Assembly (NCBI RefSeq): GCF_008830365.1
Contig: NZ_WBKI01000009.1
Location: 78,918-142,917 of the forward strand
DNA: 64,000 nucleotides
Direction: 5' to 3'
From: Serratia proteamaculans
GTDB lineage: Bacteria; Pseudomonadota; Gammaproteobacteria; Enterobacterales; Enterobacteriaceae
Below the pieces are notes generated by a model. That model saw nothing but the letters and a program-made list of their open reading frames with translations. It was not told the origin of the DNA and did not search any database. Position numbers and translations under genes: made by a program. Below are positions 17,486 through 27,598 of this stretch, one piece after another. Numbering within the stretch: the first letter of the stretch is position 1; every line of letters starts with the position of its first letter.

Positions 17486-18343
17486 ATGACCAAAGAAATG
17501 CAAACTTTAGCTTTAGTGCCCCTGGGCAGTTTGGAAGCCTATGTTCGGGCCGCCAACACCTATCCGATGCTGACAGCAGAGGAAGAGCGGGAGCTGGCTG
17601 AACGGCTGCATTATCAGGGCGATCTGGAAGCCGCTAAGCAGCTCATCCTGTCTCACCTGCGCTTTGTCGCTCATATTGCCCGGAATTACTCTGGTTACGG
17701 CCTGCCGCAGGCGGACCTGATCCAGGAAGGTAATATCGGCCTGATGAAAGCGGTTCGCCGCTTCAACCCAGAGGTTGGGGTGCGTCTGGTTTCCTTTGCG
17801 GTGCACTGGATCAAGGCAGAAATTCACGAGTACGTACTGCGCAACTGGCGTATCGTTAAAGTTGCTACCACCAAGGCACAGCGCAAGCTGTTCTTTAACC
17901 TGCGTAAAACCAAGCAGCGTCTGGGCTGGTTTAATCAGGACGAAGTGGAACTGGTGGCCCGTGAATTGGGCGTGACCAGCAAGGACGTGCGCGAGATGGA
18001 GTCCCGTATGGCGGCACAGGATATGACTTTCGATCCAACGCCGGACGACGACGCCCGTGAAGGCCAGTCGATGGCACCAGTGCTGTACCTGCAGGATAAA
18101 AGCTCTGATTTTGCCGAAGGTATCGAAGAAGATAACTGGGAAAGCAACGCCGCAGACAAACTGGCCTATGCGATGGAAGGCCTGGACGAGCGTAGCCAGC
18201 ACATCATTCGTGCCCGTTGGCTGGACGACGACAATAAGTCCACGCTGCAAGAGCTGGCCGATCAGTACGGTGTTTCTGCTGAGCGTGTACGCCAGCTAGA
18301 AAAGAACGCCATGAAGAAACTGAAAATGGCGATCGAAGCCTAA
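17486..18343 (+). CDS. rpoH: Heat-shock sigma factor RpoH (sigma-32)
   Basis: A 285-residue sigma-70 family factor that directs RNA polymerase to heat-shock promoters. Region 2 contains [17 protein letters not shown] (core binding, about 77-93) and [16 protein letters not shown]; the family-specific RpoH box QRKLFFNLR is near 132-140; region 4 ends with [19 protein letters not shown]. Length is normal. An AGAGAGGG site lies before the ATG. It stands alone behind its own promoter set and ends in a strong terminator. Confidence 0.98.
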   Translation: MTKEMQTLALVPLGSLEAYVRAANTYPMLTAEEERELAERLHYQGDLEAAKQLILSHLRFVAHIARNYSGYGLPQADLIQEGNIGLMKAVRRFNPEVGVRLVSFAVHWIKAEIHEYVLRNWRIVKVATTKAQRKLFFNLRKTKQRLGWFNQDEVELVARELGVTSKDVREMESRMAAQDMTFDPTPDDDAREGQSMAPVLYLQDKSSDFAEGIEEDNWESNAADKLAYAMEGLDERSQHIIRARWLDDDNKSTLQELADQYGVSAERVRQLEKNAMKKLKMAIEA

Positions 18344-18358
18344 TCCCGCGTAAGCGTT

Positions 18359-18386
18359 AAAAAGCCCGGCTAGCCGGGCTTTTTTG
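18359..18386 (+). terminator. rpoH terminator
   Basis: A perfect GC-rich stem, AAAAAGCCCGGC / GCCGGGCTTTTT, with a TA loop and a terminal T run lies 15 bases after rpoH. Being symmetrical it can also stop the convergent unit that ends at 18403. Confidence 0.92.
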
Positions 18387-18402
18387 TGCCTGAAATTCGG
18401 CG

Positions 18403-20460
18403 TTATGGCGCAACGGCGGCGAAGTCCGGTGCCGGGCAGCTATAGCCAAACTTGTTGGCCCAAGGGTAACGAGTCCCTGTGTTGATATAGCGCTGGTACA
18501 ATGCCTGACCGGTTTTTGCATCACGTTTAATCACCCAACTGGCGGCATTACACAGCACGGCAGCATAGGCTTGGCTTTTAGGCGGCAGCAAATCGGCCGC
18601 CTGCTGGGCCAGTGTGACGGCCTGCCAACGATAATGCAGGAAGCGATTATCCTGCGGTGGCAATGCAGCTTTGGCCCGCACGGCCTCTGCGCTGCTGATC
18701 CAACTCTTATGCTTTAGTTCACGGGTATCAAAGGCATCCCCCAGATAGGAATAGCCCGCGTCATAAATCGCGTAATCCGGCGTCATCTCATAACCGGTGA
18801 ACGCTAACCCCTGGGTGCGAAGCAGCGTTGCTGCCTGATAATAGGCTTGGGCGCGCGCCAGTTTATCGGTGGTTTTGTCCTGAGCCGTTTTCAGCTTATC
18901 GGCGTACTGTTGCGCCACCTGGCGATAGTTAGGGATGTCAAAATAACCCATGGCCTCTTGAGGACGTCCGGCGCGCATCAGCCGCCGCGCCAGCAGTTCG
19001 CGCAATTGCACTTCCGGCGTGAGGGGCTGGCCGTTGTATTCGTCCGGATTGACCGGTTTCAGCGGTGTGGTCGGCGCTGGCGCATGCTTATCGACAAAGC
19101 CTTTCAGTTCGTCGACGGTCAGCACCCGTTCGGCCACGTCGGCGACGTCCGCCCAATAAAGCGCTTTGCCGCGATACAGGAAATCCATCGCCTGCAGATA
19201 GTCACCGCGATCCAACGCCAGGATCGCCTGTTCCCCGGCCACCCGACACTCGGGGACGATAGTTTCCGGCGTAAAGTCTGCATTGCGCTGCTCGCCCCAG
19301 CTTTCACTGGATGGGAAAGCTGCCGCCGCTTTGGCGTAGTCTGCGGTCGCGGCCTTAACATCACCGTCACGCAGCGCCATCTTGGCGCGCAGCCACCAGG
19401 CCAGACCGCTGTCACCGGCATGCTTCAGCAGGCTGGCCGCCATCGGATATTGTCCGGCGCGGTAAGCCAATGCCGCTAATCGATCGCTGCCGCTGAAGCC
19501 GCTTTTCACCGAGGCATCCAACAGCGTCAGAATTTGGCTGACGATCTGCGTTGAGCGGCTGCTGGTGCCGTCGGTGTCGGCCATTTGCAGATTACTGCTG
19601 CGGGCGAACAGTTCGATGGTCACCAGCTGTTGGATCAGCGGATCGGCAATCGCCTGTTTTAGCGCCTCGAAGTGGTCAGGGTTGACCAGATAACTGGAGA
19701 CGTACTGCAGCGACAGTCCACCCTCTTGATCGCCCTGCGCCGCCTGCTGCGCATACAGCCGCGCCGCTTGAGTCACGTCATTGAGCCACAGGTGGATACG
19801 TGCCTGCTGCCCCAGGCTGCTCAGCGCCAGCTGATCCGGATCGGCCGTGCCGCTTTTCACTCGCTCAATCACCTGCTGGAAAGCCGCCAGCGCTTGCTCC
19901 AGCTGCGGTTTTGCCGGGTGTTTGGCCGTCGCAGCCGGTTCGCCACTTTCGTTCTCTGGCGTGCCGTGATCGCCCATCAGCAGTCGGCCGAGTGAGTATT
20001 GCGCTCGTAGCCCCCAATCGCCCTGTTCTGCAGCGGGTAGCGCCAATACCTGCTGGAAGTATTCGCCGGCCCGCGGATCCTGGCCGGCAAAGGCCACTGC
20101 GCCCAGTTGGTACAGGCGAGCGGCATCAGACAACCCCTGAGTATTGACCGCATCGGCCTCTTCAACGGTTTTTGCCGCGCGCATTTTGCCGATGATGATG
20201 GTTTCCGGCGATTGCGGCATGGGTTTCGGCGGCATAGGTGGCGGTGGCGCTTTCCATAACGGCAGCTGTTTATCCACGGCGACCAGGCGGCCGGCTTCAA
20301 AGGCAAAGTTGCCCTCCGGCATGTACAGCAGCGTGCCATTGCGATCGACCAGCAAACGGTTAGGGAAATCCGGCCCGCAGGCATAACTGTTAATCGGCAT
20401 CGCTAACGCTGAACCGATCAGTGCAGCCAGTGGAAGGGTGCGAGTATTAAGGTGTGACAA
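18403..20460 (-). CDS. Large secreted helical-repeat protein of unknown function
   Basis: A 685-residue protein that I cannot assign to a characterised family. A signal peptide (residues 1-27, ending NSYA) leaves a mature N-terminus CGPDFP; the residues before the Cys do not form a good lipobox, so periplasmic or secreted is likelier than lipoprotein. A proline stretch APPPPMPPKPMP lies at 71-82. The rest is Ala/Gln/Leu-rich and helical with TPR-like pairs, such as AARLYQLGAVAFAGQDPRA and AARLYAQQAAQGD. The C-terminus has YPWANKFGYSCPAPDF. It overlaps the end of the upstream gene by 14 bases and closes the panM operon. Confidence 0.75.
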   Translation of the reverse strand: MSHLNTRTLPLAALIGSALAMPINSYACGPDFPNRLLVDRNGTLLYMPEGNFAFEAGRLVAVDKQLPLWKAPPPPMPPKPMPQSPETIIIGKMRAAKTVEEADAVNTQGLSDAARLYQLGAVAFAGQDPRAGEYFQQVLALPAAEQGDWGLRAQYSLGRLLMGDHGTPENESGEPAATAKHPAKPQLEQALAAFQQVIERVKSGTADPDQLALSSLGQQARIHLWLNDVTQAARLYAQQAAQGDQEGGLSLQYVSSYLVNPDHFEALKQAIADPLIQQLVTIELFARSSNLQMADTDGTSSRSTQIVSQILTLLDASVKSGFSGSDRLAALAYRAGQYPMAASLLKHAGDSGLAWWLRAKMALRDGDVKAATADYAKAAAAFPSSESWGEQRNADFTPETIVPECRVAGEQAILALDRGDYLQAMDFLYRGKALYWADVADVAERVLTVDELKGFVDKHAPAPTTPLKPVNPDEYNGQPLTPEVQLRELLARRLMRAGRPQEAMGYFDIPNYRQVAQQYADKLKTAQDKTTDKLARAQAYYQAATLLRTQGLAFTGYEMTPDYAIYDAGYSYLGDAFDTRELKHKSWISSAEAVRAKAALPPQDNRFLHYRWQAVTLAQQAADLLPPKSQAYAAVLCNAASWVIKRDAKTGQALYQRYINTGTRYPWANKFGYSCPAPDFAAVAP

Positions 20461-21664
20461 GGGTGCCTCCTGGCGTCAGTTGTTGGCAGCGTAGCCAGCC
20501 CAGTGGCCGGGATTGCCCGGCACGCAGTTGGTCGCCGCTAATCAGGACAAAGCGTTGCCGTTGAGGCTCACTTTCCAGCCGGTAATTGCCCGCGGCATCC
20601 CCCGCCAGGCACTCGCTGGCGGTGATGACGATTTCATGGGGCAGCGGGGCGTCAACCGGCCCGTTATTATGAATTATCAGATCATTCAACCCATTTTGCT
20701 GTGGCTGAGGGCTAAATTTTACCTGCCAGTTGACGCTGAGCGGCCGGTTTTCTATCACTGCCCGCAGCGTAGCCAATGACCAGGCGCGACGATCTTCCGC
20801 CAGCGGTAGCCGGAACCAGATAATGCCACGCAGGTGCGGCATGGCCTGCGCGTTCAGCTGATGCAGAAAATCAGCCACCTGTTGCGGCGCGACCGTCAGC
20901 TCGCGTGAAGTGCCTGCGACGCGCAGCGAGGCTTCGCTTTCAACCTGCGCGCCTTGCGCGTCAAACCCCACCAGACCCATGCCATAGGCGGGCAATGCCA
21001 CCCGAAAGGGTTTTTGCGTGATTTTCGCGTACTGTGTTACCCAGCGCAGTGCCAACGGGCCGGAAAATAACCCTTGCTGAGGAGACAGCACCGCATGCAC
21101 CTGCAGTACCGAACTGTCCACCTGTTGTAATACACCCGGCAACGCTGCGGAGCCGATCCAGGCCGGTAAGGCGGTAATGCCCAGTTGCAGTGAGTGAGGG
21201 AGCTGTTGACGCAGTCGCTGGAGGAAATGCTGATAATCAGGCAGACGTGCGGTGGCGGCGTCATGGTCTATTTCAACGCCGACGACCTGCAGCCCGGCGG
21301 CCTGCCATTGTTGCACCTGTTTTAGCAGGCGCTGGCGAATGGCGGGCTCATCCAACTGCGCCAGTTGCCCGTCCAGACGTGCCACCAACCACAGCGGGCG
21401 GTCCTCTTGTTTCAGTAACGGCAAATTGACCGGGATCTCACGCCAGCCTTCACGCGGATGCACCTGCAAACCCAGCACCCGCAATGCAGGGAACAGATCG
21501 CGGCTTTGCGCCAACGCCAGTGCATGTTGCGGCGTCCAGACCCGTTGCCAGACGTAGACCTGGTTATCCCTGGTCTGCGGTAACTGCAGTGCCTGCTGAC
21601 GGCCGCCGAACCAGGCGGTCGATGCCAGGGCCAGCATTAATAACGCCATTAGCCTGCGTTTCAT
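20447..21664 (-). CDS. DUF3142-like exported protein, possible TIM-barrel enzyme
   Basis: A 405-residue protein resembling the DUF3142 family. It begins with an uncleaved or cleavable signal (MKRRLMALLMLALASTAWFG). The body alternates strands and helices like a glycoside-hydrolase type barrel: VVGVEIDHD at about 127-135 and LGITALPAW at 161-169 resemble barrel strand ends carrying acidic residues, followed by RVALPAYGMGLVG and GIIWFRLPL. No substrate can be named. Its ATG overlaps the panM stop (ATGA), and its end overlaps the next gene by 14 bases, so all three are probably made together. Confidence 0.75.
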   Translation of the reverse strand: MKRRLMALLMLALASTAWFGGRQQALQLPQTRDNQVYVWQRVWTPQHALALAQSRDLFPALRVLGLQVHPREGWREIPVNLPLLKQEDRPLWLVARLDGQLAQLDEPAIRQRLLKQVQQWQAAGLQVVGVEIDHDAATARLPDYQHFLQRLRQQLPHSLQLGITALPAWIGSAALPGVLQQVDSSVLQVHAVLSPQQGLFSGPLALRWVTQYAKITQKPFRVALPAYGMGLVGFDAQGAQVESEASLRVAGTSRELTVAPQQVADFLHQLNAQAMPHLRGIIWFRLPLAEDRRAWSLATLRAVIENRPLSVNWQVKFSPQPQQNGLNDLIIHNNGPVDAPLPHEIVITASECLAGDAAGNYRLESEPQRQRFVLISGDQLRAGQSRPLGWLRCQQLTPGGTLVTP

Positions 21665-22053
21665 TGCTGCCAGAGTTCGCCTTGCTGTGTGAACCCGCAG
21701 GCGCGCATAAAGTTATCCACTTCACCGCGTTCGCGTGGCGTCAGACCGGCGGTAGAAAGCTGCCAGTGCGTTATCTGCGGCAGGTGGCGCTGGGCGTCCT
21801 GTACCAGATACAGCCCGACACCGCGGCGGCGCGTCACTTCGCGCACCAGTAAATCCTGCAACTTGGCGTGATCACCGTTCAGCTCGATTTTCACCGCGCC
21901 CAGCAGGCGTTCGTTGAAGCGAGCGGCAAACAGCGCTTTATCGCCGCTAAGCCAGCTTTCCCACTGTTCCGGCTGCTGATGCGGCCAGATTTTGCCAAGG
22001 TCGATAAGGTCTTGTGGGGACAGCGTGGTTAATCGCTCAATAGTCAGTTTCAT
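21661..22053 (-). CDS. panM: PanM, activator of aspartate decarboxylase maturation
   Basis: A 130-residue GNAT-fold protein (formerly YhhK/PanZ) that triggers self-cleavage of pro-PanD to active aspartate decarboxylase and, with CoA bound, inhibits it, tuning pantothenate synthesis. The CoA-binding loop VREVTRRRGVGLYLV lies near residues 69-83. The ATG at 22053 gives MKLTIERL, matching E. coli; upstream in-frame codons are not conserved. In E. coli it is a stand-alone gene between livJ and livK. Here it leads an operon of three overlapping genes, the other two encoding exported proteins of unknown role. Confidence 0.93.
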   Translation of the reverse strand: MKLTIERLTTLSPQDLIDLGKIWPHQQPEQWESWLSGDKALFAARFNERLLGAVKIELNGDHAKLQDLLVREVTRRRGVGLYLVQDAQRHLPQITHWQLSTAGLTPRERGEVDNFMRACGFTQQGELWQQ

Positions 22054-22459
22054 GCAGGATTTCCGAACGGCTAATCGATGCCGACAGTGTAATAGATCTT
22101 GCGCAGAGCGATGTGTAAGTTTTTCTGTACGATTACTGCGCGAAATGTTTTTTGCAAGACGCATTTTCCGAGTAAATATGTAGTGAATCGATCGAGAACC
22201 AGCATAACGCGCTGCGCCTGATGCTAAACAGCGCAGATTTAATCCGGATTTTATGCTGTTTACACCGCTTGTTCCTGATTGTGCAAGTTGATTTGCAGCA
22301 GAAAATTCCTGTTTAATGGCATGAAAAATAAAGTCTTATTAGAAAATATTGCCATGAAAACACCTAAATCATTATTACTTATGAATAAAAGCAGTAAATA
22401 AGGGTCAGGTGCAGGCAAACACAACAGGTACGTTCACAACGACAGATGGGGATTTGCGG
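22054..22459. promoter_or_regulatory. panM-livK divergent control region
   Basis: A 406-base AT-rich gap separating panM from livK. E. coli carries livJ near this place, but there is no trace of it here. Runs such as AAAATTCC and AAAATATTGCC (about 22300-22353) are the kind of AT-rich DNA bound by Lrp, the known liv regulator, but no site can be fixed by eye. A short frame at 22321-22401, rich in Leu codons, may be a leader peptide. Confidence 0.45.
22321..22401 (+). CDS. Possible leucine-rich leader peptide before livK
   Basis: A 26-codon frame from the ATG at 22321 with an internal in-frame ATG at 22354 (15 codons) contains the clusters VLL and SLLL, five leucines in all, mostly rare TTA codons. 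It ends 58 bases before livK. A leader peptide that senses charged leucyl-tRNA would suit a branched-chain amino-acid transporter. No strong ribosome binding site and no obvious terminator hairpin follow, so this may be chance. Confidence 0.25.
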   Translation: MKNKVLLENIAMKTPKSLLLMNKSSK

Positions 22460-23575
22460 ATGAAATTAACAAAAGGTAAGGCGCTGTTGGCAGGTTGTAT
22501 CGCGATGGCTATCGGGCATGCGGCAATGGCCAAAGACATTAAGGTTGCGATCGTCGGGGCGATGTCAGGGCCGGTCGCACAGTATGGTGACATGGAGTTC
22601 ACCGGTGCCCGTCAGGCGATTGCCGACATCAATGCCAAGGGTGGTATCAAGGGCGATAAGCTGGTCGCCGTGGAATACGATGACGCCTGTGACCCGAAAC
22701 AGGCGGTAGCGGTGGCCAACAAGGTGATCAACGACGGTATCCGTTATGTGATTGGCCACCTGTGCTCTTCCTCGACGCAGCCGGCTTCCGATATTTATGA
22801 AGATGAAGGTGTGATCATGATTACCCCGGCGGCCACCAACGCCGATCTGACCACCCGCGGTTACAAGATGATCATGCGCACCACCGGCCTGGACTCCGAT
22901 CAGGGCCCGACGGCGGCCAAGTACATTCTCAGTGAGATCAAACCCAAGCGCATTGCGGTGATCCACGATAAACAACAGTACGGCGAAGGTCTGGCGCGCT
23001 CGGTGCGTGACAGCCTGAAAAAACAGGGTACCGACGTGGTGATGTTTGAAGGCATCACCGCCGGCGATAAAGATTTCTCCACTCTGGTGGCGCGTCTGAA
23101 GAAAGAGAACGTCGATTTTGTTTACTTCGGCGGTTACTACCCGGAAATGGGTCAGATCTTGCGCCAGGCCAAACAGGCCGGCCTGACCACCCGCTTTATG
23201 GGGCCAGAGGGCGTGGGCAACTCCTCACTGTCTAATATCGCCGGTGCCGCTTCTGAAGGCATGCTGGTGACCTTGCCGAAACGCTACGATCAGGTTCCGG
23301 CCAACAAACCTGTAGTGGATGCGCTGAAAGCCAAGAAACTGGATCCGACCGGTCCGTTCGTCTGGACGACTTACGCCGCACTGCAATCTCTGACCACCGG
23401 GATGGAGCGCAGCGGCAGCCAGGAGCCGGCCGACATCGTCAAGGATCTGAAAACCGGCAAGCCGGTGGACACCGTGATGGGGCCGCTGAGCTGGGATGAC
23501 AAGGGCGATCTGAAAGGCTTCGAGTTCGGCGTGTTCGAGTGGCATGCAGACGGCACATCAACACCGATTAAATAA
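22460..23575 (+). CDS. livK: Leucine-specific/branched-chain amino-acid binding protein LivK
   Basis: A 371-residue periplasmic binding protein delivering leucine and related amino acids to the LivHMGF transporter. A signal peptide ends at HAAMA, leaving [20 protein letters not shown]. The conserved [34 protein letters not shown] and [12 protein letters not shown] segments are present. Details such as [18 protein letters not shown] and EWHADGTST are closer to E. coli LivK than LivJ. The start at 22460 is preceded by GGGGA; an upstream GTG at 22409 would add residues before the signal peptide. It is the only binding protein of this system here. Confidence 0.92.
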   Translation: MKLTKGKALLAGCIAMAIGHAAMAKDIKVAIVGAMSGPVAQYGDMEFTGARQAIADINAKGGIKGDKLVAVEYDDACDPKQAVAVANKVINDGIRYVIGHLCSSSTQPASDIYEDEGVIMITPAATNADLTTRGYKMIMRTTGLDSDQGPTAAKYILSEIKPKRIAVIHDKQQYGEGLARSVRDSLKKQGTDVVMFEGITAGDKDFSTLVARLKKENVDFVYFGGYYPEMGQILRQAKQAGLTTRFMGPEGVGNSSLSNIAGAASEGMLVTLPKRYDQVPANKPVVDALKAKKLDPTGPFVWTTYAALQSLTTGMERSGSQEPADIVKDLKTGKPVDTVMGPLSWDDKGDLKGFEFGVFEWHADGTSTPIK

Positions 23576-23702
23576 TATACCCGTTATACTTGAAGCTGTA
23601 TCTGTGTTGGCTGCATCCGCGCACCCCAGTCACTTAGCTGGCTAAGCTCCTGGGGGTTTACGGCCTTGCCGCCTTGATACAACTCCAATTATTTAGGGTA
23701 TA
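23576..23702. repeat. Palindromic intergenic repeat, copy 1
   Basis: A 127-base element starts right after the livK stop. It is bounded by TATACCC and GGGTATA inverted ends and has a central dyad with CTTAGC/GCTAAG and CCCCAG/CTGGGG arms. Copy 2, at 28907-29030, shares the core GTCACTTAG-N4-CTAAGCTCC and the flanking imperfect arms. The long stem between livK and livH could stabilise the abundant livK message, as REP-type elements do. Confidence 0.75.
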
Positions 23703-23817
23703 CCCTTTGTCTTTCACGTTGCAGCGTTGTTGATTGCAACGTGAAATTCATTGGCAATAAGCATTGTTACTGATGTTTATTCCAAGCAGTTATAGCTATG
23801 TAGCCAAGGGTTAGAGT

Positions 23818-24740
<923 letters not shown>

Positions 24741-24744
<4 letters not shown>

Positions 24745-26024
24745 AACTCAATCTGCTCAATGCGTTGATCGCCACCCTGGTGCTGTTTGTGATGGCCTCA
24801 TTCCTGATGGGGATGCAACTGAGTCTCGACGGTACCAAACTGGTGGTGCATGGCGCGGCGGAAGTCCGCTGGATGTGGATCGGCATTGGCTGCGTCATCG
24901 TGTTCTTTTTCCAGTTACTGCGGCCGCTGATGCAGCAGGGGCTGAAAAAAATCTCCGGCCCTTCATTCGTCTTACCGAGCTTTGATGGCACCACCGCGCG
25001 TCAGAAGCTGCTGGCCGCGGCGATCATTGTTGCCGCCGTTGCCTGGCCGTTCCTGGTGTCGCGTGGCACTGTGGATATCGCCACCCTGACGTTGATCTAC
25101 GTGATGCTGGGTCTGGGCCTGAACGTGGTTGTGGGGCTGTCCGGTCTGCTGGTGCTGGGTTACGGCGGTTTTTACGCCATTGGCGCTTACACCTACGCGC
25201 TGCTGAACCACTATTACGGCCTCGGCTTCTGGGAAAGCCTGCCGTTGGCGGGCATAGTGACCGCCATCTTTGGTTTTCTGCTCGGTTTCCCGGTGCTGAG
25301 ACTGCGCGGCGATTACCTGGCGATTGTGACGTTGGGCTTCGGTGAGATCGTGCGCATCCTGTTGCTGAACAATACCGAGATCACCGGCGGACCGAACGGC
25401 ATCAGCCAGATCCCTAAACCGACCTTCTTTGGGCTGGAGTTCAACCGCAGCCTGCGTGACGGCGGCTGGGACACCTTCCATAACTTCTTTGGTCTGAAAT
25501 ACGATCCGAGCGATCGCATCGTGTTTTTGTATCTGGTGGCACTGCTGTTGGTGGTTCTGACGTTGTTTGTGATTAACCGTCTGCTGCGCATGCCGCTGGG
25601 CCGTGCCTGGGAAGCGCTGCGCGAAGATGAAATCGCCTGCCGTTCACTGGGCCTTAACCCGACCAAAATCAAACTGACCGCCTTCACCATCAGCGCCGCC
25701 TTCGCCGGGTTTGCCGGCACGCTGTTTGCTGCGCGTCAGGGCTTTGTCAGCCCGGAATCCTTTACCTTCGTCGAGTCGGCCTTCGTGTTGGCGATTGTGG
25801 TATTGGGTGGCATGGGGTCGCAGTTTGCGGTGATCCTGGCGGCGATTCTGCTGGTGGTGTCGCGCGAACTGATGCGTGATCTGAACGAATACAGCATGTT
25901 GTTGCTGGGTGCCCTGATGGTGCTGATGATGATTTGGCGGCCGCAAGGGCTGCTGCCGATGAAACGGCCACAGCTCAAACTGAAAGCGGCAGATATCCAC
26001 GCGGGCAAAGGAGAGCAGGCATGA
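24741..26024 (+). CDS. livM: Branched-chain amino-acid ABC permease LivM
   Basis: A 427-residue permease, partner of LivH. It has two extra N-terminal membrane segments (residues ~4-28 and ~48-65) before the conserved permease core, as in E. coli LivM. The core shows [21 protein letters not shown] and the ATPase-contact loop [20 protein letters not shown]. Start and stop both overlap neighbours by ATGA, within livHMG. Confidence 0.96.
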
Positions 26025-26788
26025 GTGTGCAACCTTTGCTGAAGGTCGAAGGGTTGTCGATGCGTTTCGGCGGCCTGCTGGCGGTCAATAATGTGGCGCT
26101 GGAGCTGAATGAAGGCGAAATTGTTTCGCTGATTGGCCCGAACGGTGCCGGAAAAACCACGGTGTTTAACTGCCTGACCGGCTTCTACCGCCCGACTGGC
26201 GGCACCATCAAACTGCGCGAACGTCACCTGGAAGGGTTGCCCGGCCAGACGATTGCTCGCATGGGTGTGGTGCGGACTTTCCAACACGTGCGGCTGTTTC
26301 GTGAAATGACGGTGATCGAAAACCTGTTGGTCGCGCAGCATCAGCATCTGAAAAGCGGCGTCTTCGCCGGCCTGCTAAAAACGCCGGCTTTCCGTCGCGC
26401 CGAAGCCGATGCGCTGGATCGTGCTGCGGTGTGGTTGCAGCGGGTTGGCCTGCTGGAGATGGCTAACCGCTCGGCGGGTAACCTGGCTTACGGGCAACAG
26501 CGGCGGCTGGAGATTGCACGCTGCATGGTCACCCGGCCGGAACTGCTGATGCTGGACGAGCCGGCGGCGGGGCTGAACCCGAAGGAAACCGACGAACTGG
26601 ACCACCTGATTGTCGAACTGCGTAATCAGCATAAGGTGTCGGTACTGTTGATTGAACACGATATGAAGCTGGTGATGGGCATTTCCGACCGCATCTACGT
26701 GGTGAACCAGGGCACGCCGCTGGCGCAGGGCACCCCGGCAGAAATCCGTAACAACCCGGACGTGATCCGGGCTTATCTGGGCGAATAA
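26021..26788 (+). CDS. livG: Branched-chain amino-acid ABC ATPase LivG
   Basis: A 255-residue ATPase energising LivHM. Walker A is GPNGAGKTT near residues 40-48; the signature region is [14 protein letters not shown], with the LivG-type LAYGQQR instead of LSGGQ; Walker B is [13 protein letters not shown]. The ATG at 26021 lies in the livM ATGA overlap with GGAG upstream; the longer frame runs back inside livM. Confidence 0.96.
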   Translation: MSVQPLLKVEGLSMRFGGLLAVNNVALELNEGEIVSLIGPNGAGKTTVFNCLTGFYRPTGGTIKLRERHLEGLPGQTIARMGVVRTFQHVRLFREMTVIENLLVAQHQHLKSGVFAGLLKTPAFRRAEADALDRAAVWLQRVGLLEMANRSAGNLAYGQQRRLEIARCMVTRPELLMLDEPAAGLNPKETDELDHLIVELRNQHKVSVLLIEHDMKLVMGISDRIYVVNQGTPLAQGTPAEIRNNPDVIRAYLGE

Positions 26789-26791
26789 TTT

Positions 26792-27493
26792 ATGTTGTCA
26801 TTTAATCAGGTATCCGCCCATTACGGCAAAATCCAGGCGCTGCATCAGGTCAGCCTGAACATTAAGCAGGGCGAGATAGTTACGCTGATCGGCGCTAACG
26901 GCGCCGGTAAAACCACGCTGCTCGGCACGCTGTGCGGGGAACCTCGCGCCAGCGAAGGCAGCATCACCTTCCTCGATCAGGACATCACCCAGTGGCAGAC
27001 CTCGCGCATCATGCGTGAGGCGGTGGCTATTGTGCCGGAAGGACGGCGGGTGTTTTCGCGCATGACGGTGGAAGAGAATCTGGCGATGGGCGGTTTTTTT
27101 GCCGACCGTCAGCAGTATCAGCAACGCATCGAGCGGGTGTTCGAGCTGTTTCCACGCCTGCTGGAACGCCGTGCTCAGCGCTCCGGCACCATGTCCGGCG
27201 GTGAGCAACAGATGTTGGCGATCGGTCGTGCGCTGATGAGCCAGCCGAAGTTACTGTTGCTCGACGAACCCTCCCTGGGGTTGGCACCGATTATTATTCA
27301 GCAGATTTTTGACATCATTCAGCAACTGCGCGAAGAAGGAATGACCATCTTCCTGGTGGAGCAAAACGCCAATCAGGCACTGAAACTGGCAGATCGTGGT
27401 TATGTACTGGAAAACGGCCGCGTGGTGTTGGAAGATACGGGAGCCGCATTGTTAGCAAACGAAGCAGTACGGTCGGCGTATCTGGGCGGCTGA
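26792..27493 (+). CDS. livF: Branched-chain amino-acid ABC ATPase LivF
   Basis: A 233-residue second ATPase of the Liv transporter. Walker A GANGAGKTT is near residues 34-42, the signature TMSGGEQQMLAIGRAL near 131-146, and Walker B LLLLDEPSLGLAP. FEREGMTIFLVEQN-like sequence (EEGMTIFLVEQN) is typical of LivF. It starts three bases after livG and ends the operon; a palindromic element follows. Confidence 0.96.
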   Translation: MLSFNQVSAHYGKIQALHQVSLNIKQGEIVTLIGANGAGKTTLLGTLCGEPRASEGSITFLDQDITQWQTSRIMREAVAIVPEGRRVFSRMTVEENLAMGGFFADRQQYQQRIERVFELFPRLLERRAQRSGTMSGGEQQMLAIGRALMSQPKLLLLDEPSLGLAPIIIQQIFDIIQQLREEGMTIFLVEQNANQALKLADRGYVLENGRVVLEDTGAALLANEAVRSAYLGG

Positions 27494-27509
27494 AATACCC
27501 GTCTAAGCG

Positions 27510-27565
27510 GTAGGGGGCGAATATATTCGCCCCGAGTGACTCGGGCGCAGTGTACAGCGCCCCTA
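27510..27565. repeat. 56-base imperfect palindrome after livF
   Basis: GTAGGGGGCG at the left end is mirrored by CGCCCCTAC at the right. Inside are GCGAATATATTCGC and CGGGCGCAGTGTACAGCGCCC, each itself a dyad, around CGAGTGACTCG. This is the layout of a compact intergenic repeat or bidirectional termination element, not a gene. Confidence 0.6.
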
Positions 27566-27598
27566 CAAAGTTTTTAACGATTACGAGAAGAAGAAGAA

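Noticed and set aside
22409..22459. GTG start that would extend livK by 17 residues
   Set aside because: The extension would precede a normal signal peptide, and the ATG at 22460 matches homologues.
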